Positions 38,554 through 39,343 of a stretch of 39,343 bases of DNA are shown here, one piece after another. This DNA comes from Cytidiella melzeri. Taxonomy: Eukaryota; Basidiomycota; Agaricomycetes; Polyporales; Irpicaceae. The DNA lies in contig JABYQR010000402.1 of NCBI GenBank assembly GCA_022592445.1, forward strand, positions 1 to 39,343, written 5' to 3'. The notes under the pieces are model-generated. The model was not told where the DNA came from, did not search any database, and saw only the letters and a program-made list of their open reading frames with translations. Both the position numbers and the translations under genes were made by a program. The first letter of the stretch is position 1; every line of letters starts with the position of its first letter.

Positions 38554-39343
38554 CAATTCCGAGCGGCTCGGAAGAATCTCCTAATGAACCTTTCCAGAAG
38601 GTTGACGGTAATCGCAAAGAACGTAGGCAGTGGGTCAAAGCCGGTATCATCCAAGACACCACTGACGAAGTCTGGTGTATGGCCGGCTTCACCTACTCCA
38701 CTAAGCTTGCGGCCGAAGCAAACGAAGCTAAAGCTCAACGCTCCTTCGAAGACATCGTTCCATCAGAATATCACAGACACGCTAAAGTCTTCTCTGAGGA
38801 AGAGTCTAACCGGCTACCCCAGCATCAGCCCTGGGACCATTCGATTGATCTCAAACCAGACGCTCCTGAGACTATCAAATCGAAAGTTTATCCTATGCCC
38901 CTGAACGAACAAGCCGAGCTTGACAAGTTCATTCAGGAGAACCTAGCGAAAGGTTACATCACGCCTTCTAAGTCTCCAATGGCTTCTCCAGTCTTTTTCA
39001 TCAAAAAGAAGGACAACAAACTCCGACTTATTCAGGACTACTGCAAACTCAACGACATCACCGTAAAGAATCGTTACCCACTACCGCTTGCTACCGACAT
39101 TATCAACAAGCTCAAGGGTGCAAAGATCTTCACCAAGTTCGATGTTCGTTGGGGATATCATAATGTCCGCATCAAAGAAGGAGATGAATACAAAGCAGCT
39201 TTCGTTACCAACCGAGGACTCTTCGAACCTAAAGTCATGTTCTTCGGTCTCACGAACTCACCCGCTACCTTCCAAGCTCTGATGGACAACATCTTCGCCG
39301 ACCTCGTCGCCGAAGGCAAGGTGGCTGTCTATCTAGATGACAT
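38550..39343 (+). CDS. Reverse transcriptase, partial, cut by the window end
   Basis: The frame opens with ATG overlapping the protease stop as ATGA and stays open to the window end (264 codons). After about 110 linker residues comes the reverse transcriptase domain: FIKKKDNKLRLIQDYCKLND, RYPLPLATDIINKL, FTKFDVRWGYHNVRIKEGD (catalytic Asp of motif A), FGLTNSPATFQALMDNIF and, on the last complete codons, VYLDD (catalytic YxDD). The order and motifs are typical of Ty3/gypsy. RNase H and integrase would lie beyond the window, so the chromovirus assignment is suggested only by the self-priming site. Position and overlap suggest termination-reinitiation rather than frameshifting, as reported for CfT-1. 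Confidence 0.95.
   Translation, partial: MTIPSGSEESPNEPFQKVDGNRKERRQWVKAGIIQDTTDEVWCMAGFTYSTKLAAEANEAKAQRSFEDIVPSEYHRHAKVFSEEESNRLPQHQPWDHSIDLKPDAPETIKSKVYPMPLNEQAELDKFIQENLAKGYITPSKSPMASPVFFIKKKDNKLRLIQDYCKLNDITVKNRYPLPLATDIINKLKGAKIFTKFDVRWGYHNVRIKEGDEYKAAFVTNRGLFEPKVMFFGLTNSPATFQALMDNIFADLVAEGKVAVYLDD

Overview
The window looks like a repeat-rich, accessory part of an Agaricomycete (mushroom-forming basidiomycete) genome. The signs are many short GT-AG introns with CTRAC/TACTAAC-type branch points, a TET/JBP-family dioxygenase of the kind expanded in mushrooms, a small secreted protein gene, solo LTRs nested in satellites, and a Ty3/gypsy element running off the right edge. I see no tRNA, rRNA or CRISPR array.

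Layout. 1-9400: nested repeats made of three modules, called here A (143-bp satellite unit), B and C. A near-identical inverted repeat (arms 1 to about 1350 and about 6930 to 8986) encloses about 5.6 kb that holds one intact small secreted protein gene (2879-3301). Solo LTRs sit in it (4778-5268, 6477-6915, 7306-8004), two with perfect 5-bp target duplications, plus an intron-less LTR fragment at 5959-6162. 9400-16130: a large unrecognised minus-strand gene, split by a CT-rich insertion (12140-13680) and a 700-bp solo LTR (14230-14929), and degraded by in-frame TGA codons and frameshifts. 17426-18370: another decayed minus-strand gene fragment, then a fold-back sequence and a 171-bp tandem duplication. 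20310-25390: plus-strand genes, one with a TET/JBP 2-oxoglutarate/Fe(II) dioxygenase core and one unrecognised. 25686-26749: a decayed minus-strand gene. 26828-29485: the most complete copy of the A/B/C element. 29650-30530: a second satellite with a dimeric period of about 308 bp. 30755-33747: an intron-rich gene of unknown function. 34737-39343: a B copy interrupted by a Ty3/gypsy retrotransposon with complete 5' LTR, leader, an upstream Met-less ORF, gag, protease and a partial reverse transcriptase.

The most interesting material is in the Ty3/gypsy element. It appears self-primed: a 10-nt sequence just after the LTR is complementary to the predicted first 10 nt of the transcript. From that start to the gag ATG (1,130 nt) there is no ATG in any frame, although the stretch holds a 242-codon open frame with clear coding bias. 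Immediately after the self-primer lies a 20-nt sequence that is repeated exactly at the end of a consensus-like 68-nt intron. A second, diverged LTR at 14230-14929 has the same layout with its own 21-nt repeat. This suggests an R-region intron that is spliced out yet regenerated during reverse transcription. Gag/protease and protease/RT are joined by a likely -1 frameshift and an ATGA stop-start overlap.
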